Shown here: positions 26,491 through 38,512 of the stretch, in pieces
How the letters are laid out: each line of letters starts with the position of its first letter
Position numbering within the stretch: position 1 is the first letter of the stretch
Assembly: GCA_036583965.1 (NCBI GenBank)
Contig: JAZBQD010000014.1
Coordinates: 2,460,001-2,524,000 of the forward strand
From: Prunella strophiata
Lineage: Eukaryota; Chordata; Aves; Passeriformes; Prunellidae
DNA: 64,000 bases
Direction: 5' to 3'
The notes under the pieces: model-generated
Told to the model about the DNA's origin: nothing
Database searches by the model: none
What the model saw: the letters and a program-made list of their open reading frames with translations, nothing else
Made by a program: the position numbers and the translations under genes

Positions 26491-28090
26491 GGGGCCATGT
26501 GGCCATGCAAGCCTGTCTGAGCCCTGCTCTTGGTGCCTGTTCATGCTGCTGGCTCCCAGGTGCAGCAAAGCCCTGTCAGGAGAGATTCAGGGCTGGCTGG
26601 ATGTGCTGTGCTGACGTCAATGACCCAGGCTTCACAACAGCTTTACAACCTGGAGCAAACAAAGAGCAAGCCTATAAAAGCTGTGGGAGTGAAAGCTCTG
26701 ATTTTCTGGGCGCTGCAGAATCCTCCTCAAGCACAGGCACCCCCAGCAGCCCTGCACAGCTTGCTCAGCCTCCAGCTGCCTCATCACACCTTCAGGCTTG
26801 GCTCTGCCCCCAGGGAAGCAGACAAAATAACTGTACTCAAAGCACAAAGTCTGATTTCCTTGCTGGAAACCCTTTTGGATGTGTTTTCTTTCTGGGCACA
26901 CAGTGCAGTTGCTGCCTTCTTTTGGGTGTCCTCTGGTGTCTTTATGTCCCACCCCAATCTGGTAGTGACTGAGAATTTGTCACCATCTTGCACAAAGCTT
27001 CTAGCTGAGACATGGAAAACAAAAGCTGTTGGGGAAGGGTGTTCCAGACCTCTTAATTGTTACCTTTGTTTTTCCTTGGAGTGTGCTGTTTTACACTCAT
27101 TTTAAACCTGCATCCTTGGGGTCTGTCACTGAAAGGTCTGGGCTTCCCCCAGCCACAAATCCTCCATGTGTTGGCTCTGCTGTCTGTGTGGTGAACAGGA
27201 TCATTGGACCAATCCAGCTGAAATTGTGTATTCAGCAACAAAACCAATACATTTTCAGTACAACCTCTGCTTTGCAGTGGGCACCAGCACCATTGGAGGA
27301 ATAAAGAATAAATTAGAACTGGCACAGGGCCAAACCTGCAGAGCAGCAGCCTAGGCTTAGCTGAGGTTACTGACCATTTCTTATCTCAGCCAGATCATTA
27401 AATCTCAGCTCTGCCCCCTCTCAGCAGAGCTGTTCAGTGTTTTAGGCTTCTCCCCCACCAGTGTGTGTGACCAGTGCTCCCAGTGCCACCATGCTCCCAT
27501 ATTATTAGCCAGGATTACTATCCCAGCACACCTGCATGTGGGTAGTGCTGCTTCAAATGTGTTTCTCCCCACAGCTCTGTGCCCTTAAAACTTGGTTTAT
27601 GGGTTGTTTCTTCCTAGCTTGTCCAGATCTTTGGAGCTCCTAACTGAGGCAAGTCTTTGACATGAGCTACACAGGAACAGCAGGAACAGCAGCTTGAGAA
27701 GGGGACAATTCCACATTTGTGGCCCTTTTGGACACCAGCACATGCACCAAACCAGCTCTGCTGAAGTGCCACGTTCCAACACAAGCAGCACTGCACCCCT
27801 ACCCCAAGGATTATCTTTTAGGATAATTTTTTCCCCCTGTGCCCTTGCACAGGGCTTGAAGTTCAGGCTTTGTTGAAGTTGGGTTTAACTGAGGAACCCT
27901 TCACAGGAGATGTGACCAAGCAAGCAGCTGAGGTCACACTTGAATTTTCAGCACAGCACCCTGGTCTCGAGTTGCTGGTTCCTTTTTGCATCTTCATTTC
28001 TGCAGCTGTGTGTTCTGGGCCCTGTGGGATTGCCTTCCCAGGGCCAGGGAATTCTGTTGATGTTCCTGTGCTCTCTATCTAACACAAAGT
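26491..28090. other. GC-richer non-coding stretch containing promoter-like motifs
   Basis: Base composition shifts upward in G+C relative to both flanks, and open frames lengthen on both strands (up to 191 codons at 26530-27105 on plus) as expected from fewer AT-type stops. None carries a recognised domain, and overlapping frames of similar length exist on minus. An inverted CCAAT pair (ATTGGACCAAT) is at 27203-27213. A CRE and TATA box lie near the left edge (separate entry). Confidence 0.45.
26612..26679 (+). promoter_or_regulatory. Candidate promoter: perfect CRE and TATA box
   Basis: The palindromic full cAMP-response element TGACGTCA is at 26612-26619, and TATAAAA is at 26673-26679, 53 bp further on. 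A start site would be expected near 26705. TGACGTCA is a binding site of CREB/ATF factors, and CpG-containing full sites are rare in this CpG-poor window. The sequence just downstream is GC-richer, but I could not define a first exon with a convincing ATG and donor. It could be the promoter of an unannotated transcript, an enhancer site, or chance. Confidence 0.25.
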
Positions 28091-31000
28091 ACTGTACAAC
28101 AGCACATTTCATTTTTCATCCCTGCTTTCCAAGTTGTTGCATTTCACTAATCTCCTTCTGCTTGTACTGGTAACAAAACAAATCCACTCTCAAGTCTGTC
28201 CCTGCATAATTTTTTCTTATCAAAGTCCTTTTCCCATAAAACCTTATGTTGAAATATTCAACAACCTTAGGAAAACATGTGACTTCCCCTCCTCAATTAC
28301 TGCCAAAAGTTGGCTTCTCTATTTAAAATGAGACCTTTATACCATTTGGGGTTTATCTACAGTAAGCCCATAGATGAGGTTCCTCCTTGACCCTGCAGCT
28401 GATTGTGAAAGTGTCACAAGGAGAGAGTTATGCACTTCAAGAAGGCATAAATCATGGAGTTAATCATAATCAAACTGCAGAAGTTAGACAGGAATCAGTT
28501 AAAGGCACAAAACCAACCTAGCAGCCATTGCAGCTGCCCTTTTTGCAAATCCATCATTTGGATAAAGATAAGCATCCAAGGAAAAACAAATGCCTCTTGC
28601 TTGAATGCACACAATTTCCACTACTGAGGTGGTTGCCTTGAAATCCCAGCTCTAATTTAATTTGCTTTATTCAAAACATTAATTAGAGGTGAGGAATGGA
28701 GGAGGGAAGGGGTTGTTTGGAATTTTGGGGAGGGGTTCTGCTGGGATTTTCTGGTATGTGTTTAGTTTGGACTTTCTTTGAGGTTTTTTGGTGGTTTTTT
28801 TTTTGTCTGCTTGGGTTTTTTTTTGGTCATACTTACAAAGTTCTCTGTCCTGCCTGACCCAACAAGAGAAGGTTTTCCAGTCTTCTAAAAATCAATTAGA
28901 TATTGGACTGGGTGAGCACAGAACTGGGCTCGGAGGTGATGTGCAAAATTCAAACCTGAGTTATCAGTTGTCAGCTGAAAGTCTAAGTGTAAAACCTTCT
29001 TGACTCAGATTGAGTCATTTATGGGAATTTCTGTCAAAAGCTTTCCTGGTTTGTTACTGAAGAGCAAGTGTAGTATTGCTCTAGACAAGCAAAACTGCAG
29101 GAAACAAGTGTTGGCACAAAAATTGGCTGCTTGATTGAAGTGGAGGCAGCTAAAGGGGTGAGAATCCAGTTTCACAGGGAGATAAAACCCATTACCTTTA
29201 TGTATTCATTTTATGTTAGGGTTTAGTGGGTGTTAGTTGGTTAATTGGGATCGGGGTTTGTTTTGGTTTGGTTTAGTTTTTTTTTTTTTTTGGTTTGGTT
29301 TTTTAATTGTAGAGAGGGATAAAAGGAGTCTGGAAGAACAAGAGATCAAGAATAAAGGCTTCAACCTGTCTGTCTTATCCAGGGTGAATCAGCTGTACTG
29401 TTTTAAAAGTATTTTTGAAATGGTTCAATTTGATGTTGTGCAATGCAGCCTGGAGAGGAGGGTTGGGACCCAGTGTCCAAGGTAAATGAATATTCCATGG
29501 AAACTTGGCTGTGGGAGCATTTCCCTGCTCACACAAGGTGAAATGTCTGCAGTAGGAGACAGAGCAGCCCCCTAGTAGGACTGGTGATCACCTCAGCCCC
29601 ATGGAATCAAAGCAATTCCTGTGGATACATTGACTTTTGTCCAGGAAAAAAGGGAAACTAAAACTTGCTCATGTTATGGAAGTGCCTTAAACACTGAATT
29701 TCTCTGCTATTATTTTTCTTCTCTGTGCTTCTCATCCTGTCTCTGTGTTTTATTTAATTTGCTTTCTTGACTGGAAATTCCATTTTTCTTGATGCAACTT
29801 TGTGCCTGGTACTGTTCCACAAAAAGTTTTGCTCTTCATACATCAAGAGCTTGTGACAAAAGAAATAATTTTGTCAGAAACCTCCTGATCAAACTGTAAT
29901 TGGCACACTGCATCCCAGAAAAAGAGAATGCATATTGCTGTGCTCTGCTCCTGATGGTCCTCAACTCTAATTAAAGATGCTTTGCCATCTGTGAAACAGC
30001 TCCAGCAAGAAATGTGAAAGCAACTCCAATTGTATTATAATCACTTCTAGCCTAAATGCTTCCTTAATGCTGGCTCTTGTGTCTAATTTGGGAATGAAAT
30101 CCTCTGTGCATAGAGTTTTGGGTATGGCCCTTTCTGAAATGTCTGGATTAGTGCTCTGTGCTGTTCAGGAAGTCAGATTAGGTGACCCCAGTGCTGCCTT
30201 CTGCTCATAGGTCCAGGTAAAGGTTTATCATTTATCCTTTCCCTTTTCTCCTACCACTTTCCAAGTGTGAAATCCAGGTATGACACTGTGCAAGGGCTCT
30301 GTCTGGGACACCTTTGTCATCCCCTTTTTCTTGATATATTTTTCAGCTACCACTTCCCAGAAACTCTCTAGAATAACAAGATGTGTATGGAGGTTTACTC
30401 TCCAGGAGCAGTGAGTGTAGCTCACTAAGGTTGAGTTGTGTTTTATTTTGATTTTTTTTTTAATCTTAAAAAAAAACCCAAAATCCAACAAAACAGACAA
30501 ACAAAAAATCCCAAAACAGCTATGTCCCCAAAACCTTGATTTTGCCTTGCACAGGTTTGCCAGAAAGGCTTTCACCTTTGGCTTGCACTGACAATAATCT
30601 TATTTTCTGGCTGCACAATACATTGCAGGCAGAACTGAACAAGTAGATTAAAAAATTTGAAAGCACTTGTGACATCAAGGGATAGATTAAATCACCAAGA
30701 CAATTGAATCATATTTTCAGGAGAAGATAACATTGCAAAATGATTAAATCCATAGGCCATTTTAACTGCCTTATGTCCTCTGCTTCCAAATATTGAGGTC
30801 AAAGTACCCGAGGCCTCTGCTGCTCAAAATTTCACTTTGAATTAGCTGTCCAGGCCTCCCCTGGAAGTAGGACATAAAAAGCCTTCAGTGTGAATCAAAG
30901 TTAAAACATGGAGTGCTGGCAGTCCTTTTTCTGCAGAGGCTGATCCAGGGCACTTGGAAAGGGGATGGGTGAAAATCCCCTGGTTATTTATGGGAGCTGC

Positions 31001-33943
31001 TGCTTTGTTTTAGCTCAGACACTGTTAGTCCTAATGGTTATTTAACTTTCTGGATTAGCAGATTTCTGAGGAGCACTGATCCACTACCACAGGATTTCCT
31101 TCTTGTCCCTGAGAAAAAGCAATTCAACACACATCAGAACTGAGCTTGTGTCCCTGCTCTTTATTTGGCTGGAAAAAAAAAATAATAAAAAAAAATGCTC
31201 TCCAGAGTCACACCTAAGGCCATTGTGCTGATTTGAGCACTTTTAAATCTGTGTTCAGTTCCTTGCTTTATGCAAATTCTTCCTGTGCCAACAAGCAAGC
31301 CCTGCACCTTCCCTGTTTGTCACTCCCCTGTCCATAGCATGGAGATAAAAACCTCCCCATTGTCTCAGCATTAAATTAAAGAGTGGGAAGTTCTGTTCTA
31401 GGATAATTTTTTCCCCCAAGTTTTTCTGTTGATATAATAGATACCAGATACTCCTGGAGAGGGAGAAAAAGATTGTCTTTTAGACAGTAAATGTAATTAG
31501 AAAAGTCTGTAGAGGAAATTATCTGATGGGTTTTTCCTTTCTTTGATTCCTCTTGATTCTCTGAAAATGATTTCTTTCTGAAGCAGTTGTTAACTGGGAT
31601 AGTATTATTGCCTCACAGAAGGCTCACCAGACCTTATTTGTTATTTGTGTTGCTATGACTCTGAGAGATAACATCACACCTTGTGTTACTTGGACTTGGA
31701 AAGAGATGCATTGGAGAGTTCCATTCTGTCCTTTGCAGAATAAAATAAAATACTCCTATCCTCACTGGAAAATCAAAACCTTTAGCACCTTCATGCTAGG
31801 CTCAGCAAGCTGAAATATCAACACATAATGTGAAACAAAACTCCAGGAGGAGATTCTGGTTGGTTCCTGTAGGAATAAATCCATGCATCCAAGAAAATAC
31901 TCTAAAGGGGGACAGAGGCTGTATTTTCTTAGCCATTAAGGTGACTTTTCTAAAACCACTGACTATTCAGCTTATTTAACCATGTATACACCCAGCTGCT
32001 TATCTGTGCAATGAAAAATTGGTGTTTTGATAAGTGATAGAAGAGCCATCTATGTATTTCAAACCAAAATGACAAAATAACTTGGCAGATTTTCCTAGCA
32101 GGATCACATAGTATTAAAAATGTTTTATGGAGGAAACATTTTAAGCTATAAAATATTCTGTTTGTTTTTTTCTGCCTACTGAGATAACAGCAGAATGTTT
32201 TGTCTGCATAACCAGTCCTTATTAGCTGCTGGAGATGTGATATTGATTCAAACTTCTTGGAACTTCAGCTCAAAAGAGAGATAATTTATCTTTGGATGGG
32301 AAGTTTCCAAGAAAGGAAAGGGGGTTTTATTGGTTTTCTTCTATTTAATTTTTCTTTTTTTTTTTGAGTTGTTTGTGCTTAGAATTTACTTTTAATTAGT
32401 ATAGTATACAATAGTTATTGTGTCACTTTTCTTTGGATTTATTTCCATCTATATGCTTATACCTCTTATTTAAACTGTTGGTGCTATTAACCACCAAAAA
32501 TACAACTGTTGTTATGATGGTAAAACCTCAATGCCATTTATGAATTTGATTTTGTTTCACTAGATGCTGTATAAACAGGCTAAGGCAATCCATGGCTGCA
32601 AACTACAGTTTCAGTATCCCACAGAACAATATATTTTATTAAACAAGCAGATCAACATTACATAGGGACAGCAGATTTCTTTTTTTTTTGGTTCATTTAA
32701 TTTGATTTGGTTTATTTAATTTGTTTAAATATTAAGTAAGTGGTGCTCAGTAAAAAATGGAAGGGGATTATTTGATTAGGAAAACAAAACAGGGGAGATG
32801 AGAAAGGAAGCACTGGAGTGAATTCAGCAGGGATAAGAGAAAGGGAAATAAGGCAAGGTATTCTGAGGGCTAAAGTGAAGTGTCAAAGAGAAAGTTGGGA
32901 GGAAAAATATGGAATAAAAATTGTAGAAGAATTCCTGAACACATCATAACACATGATATTACCAGTAGGTATTGTACTGGTCAGTCTCCAGATGACTGAG
33001 GGATTTTCTATTAAATGTGAGTGTAAAAAGTGATCTTGCCATCAGGAATCCATAAGGAACTTAAATTCACTCCTCTTGTCCTCATGGTAACTGAGGTTCT
33101 TGGTATTTGCAATTTTCCCTGGCAAGGGAAAGCAAGGGAAGCTGTGCTGATCTGTGAGAGAACAGATCTGTTTTCTGTCACATCTCTCACTTCAGTGGCT
33201 GCTTTCCCTGCCTCTTTAATCAAAACACTGGCCACAGCAACATGAAAACTAGATGTGTCCTTTGACATTGACAGTGGTTCCACTATAGCTAGTGAATATC
33301 CATATGAATATCTGGAAAAATGAGTTGTTTCCCTGTACTGCTTTTAGAGAGGAAATCTCAGTTTTGAGTCTGGTCTTTCACATTGTTTTTTAATGGAGTT
33401 GAGCCCGTGCCATCTGCCAGCATTCTGGATTACTTGGGGAACTTCCATGTTGCTGTTCACATAAATTGATACATAATTTAGGCTTTATACTCACCTTGAG
33501 GCATTTCTTCACTGATTCCAGTGAGGGCAGAAGTTATCTCTTGCTGTAGTCACTGCACCATCATTATTCTTTTAGAGCAAAAGCCTAAAGGAAAAACAGT
33601 TAAGTACATTTCCTGTCATAAACCTGAAATCTGGAGCCAGTACCTTAAAATGCAAGAACAAGCCATTAAAAACTGCCCACAAACATGAAAGAACTGTTTT
33701 CATTTGTTGCCAAAACCAGTTTATCAGATTAAGATGGCTGACTGCCTTTCCTGATGTTTGTGCTGCAAAACTTTTTCTGGTCTGTGGTTTGCTGTGCAGG
33801 ATGCCTTTGTGTCACTGGTCTAAGAGCCTGACCTTTAGTTATGAGAAATAATTTTTTGTCGTGCTTATGAATGGAGCCCAAGGGGAAAAAAAAGAGCTTC
33901 ATTTTTACTCTGCTACCTTTAATGTAAAGACTCCAGTGTAGCC
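28091..33943. other. Non-coding, mostly single-copy DNA
   Basis: No gene seen. Simple-sequence islands are a T/G tract at about 28795-28827, another at about 29256-29303, and an A/C-rich stretch at about 30450-30515. The last produces the K-rich part of the minus frame at 30228-30575. A stretch at about 29870-30060 looks complex and has several ATTA/TAAT words, but nothing more can be said from one sequence. Confidence 0.55.
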
Positions 33944-35039
33944 AATTCCTAGAGTGGTGGAATTCTAGAGTGAGTGAGTGAGTGGTGGAATTCTAGAGTG
34001 GGTGAGTGAGTGGTGGAATTCTAGAGTGGGTGAGTGAGTGGTGGAATTCTAGAGTGGGTGAGTGAGTGGTGGAATTCTAGAGTGGGTGAGTGAGTGATGG
34101 AATTCTAGAGTGAGTGAGTGAGTGATGGAATTCTAGAGTGAGTGAGTGAGTGATGGAATTCTAGAGTGAGTGAGTGAGTGATGGAATTCTAGAGTGAGTG
34201 AGTGATGGAATTCTAGAGTGAGTGAGTGAGTGATGGAATTCTAGAGTGAGTGAGTGAGTGATGGAATTCTGAGTGAGTGAGTGATGAATTCTAGAGTGAG
34301 TGGTGAGTGAGTGATGGAATTCTTAGAGTGAGTGAGTGATGATGGAATTCTAGAGGAGTGAGTGAGTGAGTGACGGAATTCTAGAGTGAGTGCGTGAGTG
34401 ATGGAATTCCTAGAGTGAGTGAGTGGTGGAATTCTAGAGTGGGTGAGTGAGTGGTGGAATTCTAGAGTGAGTGAGGAGTGATGGAATTCTAGAGTGAGTG
34501 AGGATGGAATTCTAGAGGAGTGAGTGAGTGAGTGAGGAATTCTAGAGTGAAGTGAGTGAGTGATGATGGAATTCTAGATGAGTGAGTGATGGAATTCTAG
34601 AGTGGTGAGTGAGTGATGGAATTCTGAGTGAGTGAGTGACGGAATTCTAGAGTGAGTGATGAGTGAGTGATGGAATTCTAGAGTGAGTTGAGTGGATGGC
34701 AATTCTAGAGTGAGTGAGTGAGGAGTGATGGGAATTCTAGAGTGAGTGAGTGAGATGATGGAGATTCTAGAGTGATGTGAGTGAGTGATGGAATTCTCAG
34801 AGTGATTGAGTGAGTGATGGAATTCTAGAGTGAGTGAGTGAGTGATGCGAATTTCCCTTAGAGTGAGTGAGTGCGTTGATGGAATTCTAGAGGAGTGAGG
34901 ATGATGGAATTCCCCTAGAGTGAGGAGTGGGGAATTCTAGAGTGAGTGAGTGAGTGATGGAATTCTAGAGTGAGTGAGTGAGTGATGGAATTCTAGAGTG
35001 AGTGAGTGAGTGATGGAATTCTTCTAGAGTTAGTGTGAT
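33944..35039. repeat. 1.1-kb minisatellite, 28-bp unit with overlapping EcoRI/XbaI sites
   Basis: The unit is GGAATTCTAGAG followed by (TGAG)n and TGAT or TGGT, 28 bp in its standard form, roughly 40 copies. Every intact unit holds GAATTCTAGA, where EcoRI (GAATTC) and XbaI (TCTAGA) sites overlap. The first copies (to about 34085) carry a GTGGGTGAG/TGGT variant and then give way to the GTGAGTGAG/TGAT form. Copies before about 34260 and after about 34925 are regular. Those between contain many single-base gains, losses and changes, such as GGCAATTC, GAATTCCCCTAGAG and changed TGAG counts. No protein coding is implied. Confidence 0.95.
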
Positions 35040-35040
35040 G

Positions 35041-35840
35041 GAATCTGCCCTCAGCTCCAGGTGAGGGTGTGGAGGATTGTCCTGATTCACAGAGAGAGGA
35101 CCTGGGCAGGCTTGAGAGGTGACCCTGTGTGACCCTCATGAAGTTCCAAGTGTGAGGTGCTGCAGAGGGCTGGAGCAATGCCAAACACAGACACGGGATG
35201 GGGGGAGACCATGGATTGAGGAGAAGGATTTCTCTCCTTGGGGAGAGGGATTTGGGGGTGTTGGCTGATGGGAAGCTCAGCAGGAGCCAGCAGTGTGCCC
35301 TGGCAGCCCAGAAAGCCAACCCTGCCCTGGGCTGCATCCACAGCAGAAGGTCCAGGGAGGGGATCCTGCCCTGGTGAGATCCCTCCTGCAGGTCTGCATC
35401 CAGCTCTGGGCTCCCAGCACAGTGAGGAGATGGAGCTGATGGAGCAGCTCTGCTTTGAGGGAAGGAGGATGTAATTGAGATTGTTCAGCCTGGGGAATGC
35501 AAGGCTTTGGGGAAATCCTAAAGGGGCCCTACAGGAGAGATGGAGAGGGACTTTCTCTAAGGGCATGTAGTGGCAAGGCAAGGGGGAATGGCTTCAAACT
35601 GACAGAGAAGGTTTAGATTGGATATAAGGAAAAAGAATTCTCCCCTGTGAGGGTGGTGAGGCCCTGGCACAGGTTTCCCAGAGCAGCAGTGGTTGCCCCA
35701 TCCCTGGCAGTGCTCAAGGCCAGGTTGGACAGGGCTTGGAGCAACCTAGGCTAGTGGAAGGTGTCCCTGCCCATGGCAGGGGGGTTGGAACAAGATGGTC
35801 TTGAATGTCCTTTCAAACCCAAACCATTCTGTGATTCCAT
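35041..35840 (+). mobile_element. CR1 LINE, 5'-truncated, sense on plus
   Basis: This matches the bird CR1 non-LTR retrotransposon over the end of the reverse-transcriptase frame and the 3' UTR. Recognisable blocks in order are GAGGACCTGGGCAGGCT, CCTCATGAAGTTC, GAGCCAGCAGTGTGCCCTGG, CATCCAGCTCTGGGCTCCC, GAGCAACCTAGGCTAGTGGA and AACCCAAACCATTCTGTGAT at the 3' end. A plus-strand frame still reads a stretch like the C-terminal part of the CR1 polymerase around 35292-35345, but stops and indels break it elsewhere. It is dead by truncation, which is usual for CR1. Its 5' edge directly abuts the minisatellite. Confidence 0.95.
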
Positions 35841-37225
35841 GGCTCCTACCCCAGAGATCTGGCATCTCCAGTAATTGTTTAGCTACTCCTACAGTGCTGT
35901 AAAAATGAACTTTTGTTTGCAGAGGGCTCTGAGACAATGAGATGAAAGGTTCTGAATAAGTACAAAGTATAATTATTAGCTAGTGTTTAACAAGGTTTTA
36001 TGATTATCACATTGTCTGTGTAAACAGTATTTACCTTAGAGTGAACACAGGGTCAGGTCTGGGCATCCCACACAACCTTTCTGCACTTCCAGTGACTCTC
36101 ATCTGGGAACATTTGAGATCATTGTCTTCAGTTTGCTGCAGCTCAGTCCAGAACTCTGAAATGAGGTGACTTTGTTGATAAAACACTGTTTACTTAAATC
36201 TTGGAAACAGTCAGGAAAGAACCACTTGATTTCAACAGCTGCTTTTACAAGAGTGCCTTGGCAAGAAGTACTCATTTATTTAACCATCAACACAGAATTA
36301 ACAAGTGAAGGTACTCAAAAAAATTTCTTTAGGTTCTCTAAAGAAATGCATATTTAAAAGGAAATATCTAATTTTGATGTATCCATGTGCACTGTGATAC
36401 ACACTAAAGAAATCCATTTCAAGCCAGCAATTCCAGGGTTTCTGAGGAGTTTTCACTGGTATTTTATTTACTTCCTCCCTGCTGTTGGTATGTGACCACC
36501 CAGGACAGGCTTTATGGCACATCACTGACACTGGTCAGGTTATAATTACTTTGCTTGAGGATTTTTGTTTGTGGTTCTTAGTGCTCCAATTATCACTGTG
36601 GATGCAATTCATGCCCTTGGTATTTTAAAGGAGTTATTGAAGGCAATAAATCTCAGCAGGTAACAGAGGTACACTTTCAGTGACATGAATAGTGTGATCA
36701 CATGAGCACGTTGACCTCTCTATTCCATCTCACACTAAGTTGTTGCTCAAATTTAAGATTTGTGTAGTAGTTTTGATGGCAATAAGAACTCAGAATACCT
36801 TTCTGCTCCTCATCAAAATGGACACAGAAATTTCTGCTTAAATATCTGTAAATTCATTTGAGCTTCTCTATAAACTACATAAGATGTTTTTTGCCTCATT
36901 ACTTAAGGAGAAAGAGTTCTGTTTTAACTCAGCTGTACAAGGGATAGAGAAAAAAAAAATTATAAAAAGGGTGCTTTAAAAGCTTATAGAGTCAAAGAGA
37001 ATTTGCTAGCTTTCAGTATTTCACAGCACTTACCATGAAGGTCAGCATTTCTCTTCCTCTTTGTTTGAAACCTGTCCAATTTCCATTCAGATGCAGCTGC
37101 TCCAAATGCCTTTTGTTCATATACAGGTTTGAGCAACTCCAGAATATTGCAGAGGAGAAGGGAGGGGATGAGAGGAACATCCTGACAAACCTGAAGGCCT
37201 TGTCATAGCTTGTCACAAAGCAAAA
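35841..37225. other. Non-coding, mostly single-copy DNA
   Basis: No gene or recognised repeat between the CR1 and the solo LTR. AT-rich with short chance frames only. Confidence 0.6.
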
Positions 37226-37229
37226 GGTG

Positions 37230-37689
37230 TGATGCCTTGTCAAGGCTGACCTAGAGCAGAGGCTGGGCAGAGCTAAAGAATAAAGCAGGGATTTATTCAA
37301 AGGATCTCCTCCATGGATCCACCTTGGGCAGCACCAGAGCCCAGCCAGGGCTGCACCCAAGATGAACCAAAATGGTCCCAAAATGCACCAATGGTCACGG
37401 GGTCTCTCACTGGGATCAGCTCTGCTCCATTTGCACCTTGGAGTTCATTGTCCCATTCCAGCTTTAGCCCCTGCACTCCCACCCTGCTTGTTTTTCTCTC
37501 CTCAGCCCACGCTGTTTGTGCTCTTGGGCTGAGATTTGGATCATTTGTCCTTGGTGCCCAGCTGGAGCAGGAATTGTTTTGTCTCCCTGCTCTGTGCACA
37601 GAGCTCACCATGCCCTGATGTGAAGCTCAGACCCACACACTAAAGCAGCAGAGAATCTGAAAAATAGAAAAGCTATACCTGAGGCATCA
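37230..37689 (-). mobile_element. Solo LTR of an endogenous retrovirus (minus orientation), with 4-bp TSD
   Basis: A 460-bp element bounded by perfect 8-bp inverted ends: TGATGCCT at 37230 and AGGCATCA ending at 37689. It is flanked by the direct repeat GGTG (37226-37229 and 37690-37693), the expected target-site duplication. Read on minus it has an AATAAA polyadenylation signal near its 3' end (complement TTTATTC around 37292-37298). The same sequence recurs inverted at 61032-61492. No internal retroviral gene is next to it, so it is a solo LTR left by recombination between the two LTRs of a provirus. A 4-bp duplication fits a class I (gamma-like) element; the class is inference. The 101-codon plus frame at 37313-37618 is antisense to the LTR. 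Confidence 0.88.
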
Positions 37690-37693
37690 GGTG

Positions 37694-38468
37694 TATTCCT
37701 GTGAAGGTGAGACCAAGGATGGGCAGAGCAGCAGCATTTCCACTGGCTGGCACTGCCCAGAAGAGCTGTGAACAGACCCTTTTCTCTCCCTGGTGCTGGA
37801 TTTGTGATCATGGCATTTGCAGCTCAGCTCTGCTCAAGCAGCTCCTGTGCCAAACAGTAGGCAAAAAGAGCAAGCAGGCAAGATCTCAGCATGAGGGATG
37901 GAGAAAATCAGATGATGAATTCATCACAGGCACAGAGTATTTGTGGCTGAAGTAAATATTTCTCCTGGGTCAGATCCCTTTCTATCTTCTCTGATAAATG
38001 AACTGGCATCAATGGACATATTACAAAGGCTTTATGCTGTGGCTTTACTTTATTCAGACATACAAACAGAGGAAAGATGTGTCTTTTTCACTCAACCAAC
38101 ACCTATTAATCACAGCTTTGTGTAAGCTCTGAGAATCCAGGTCTAAAACACTAGTAATTAAAAATAAAAGTTGTTTTCTCTTTACCACTTTGTCCTAAAA
38201 TCTGCAATTCAATGCTCTGTCCAAGAGAAGAAAACTTCAGCAGGTAACACCCAGAGCAAAGAATGCACAGCACTGGACACAGGCAGCTGACTTTGCAGCA
38301 CATCTATCTTGTCTTTCCTGAGCTGGAGGCACCAAATCAATAGTGTGTTAGGGTGGAGGGTTTTTTTTTTTTAGGGGGGGTGATGGTCAGATTTTTTTAG
38401 TTCTGTAGATTTGGGTGGTTTTTTTTGTCAGGCGTTATTTATCTTGTAAGAAGATTTCTGTCTTTCCT

Positions 38469-38474
<6 letters not shown>
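37694..38474. other. Non-coding sequence between LTR and A34 tract
   Basis: Nothing gene-like recognised. A T/G-rich patch lies at 38360-38428. If the A34 tract were a retrocopy tail, the source would lie here on plus, but I recognise no gene or SINE in this stretch. Confidence 0.5.

Positions 38475-38508
<34 letters not shown>
38475..38508. repeat. A34 homopolymer
   Basis: Thirty-four uninterrupted A residues. No recognised retroelement body precedes it, so it may be an expanded simple repeat rather than a poly(A) tail. Confidence 0.9.

Positions 38509-38512
<4 letters not shown>

Noticed and set aside
26530..27105. 191-codon plus frame
   Set aside because: No recognisable domain, overlaps a 157-codon plus frame and a 106-codon minus frame, and lies in GC-richer DNA where long chance frames are expected.
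33944..35039. CRISPR array
   Set aside because: There are no unique spacers between repeats; the whole unit repeats, and the genome is a vertebrate.
38475..38508. Poly(A) tail of a processed pseudogene
   Set aside because: No gene-like or SINE-like body precedes it and no flanking duplication was seen.
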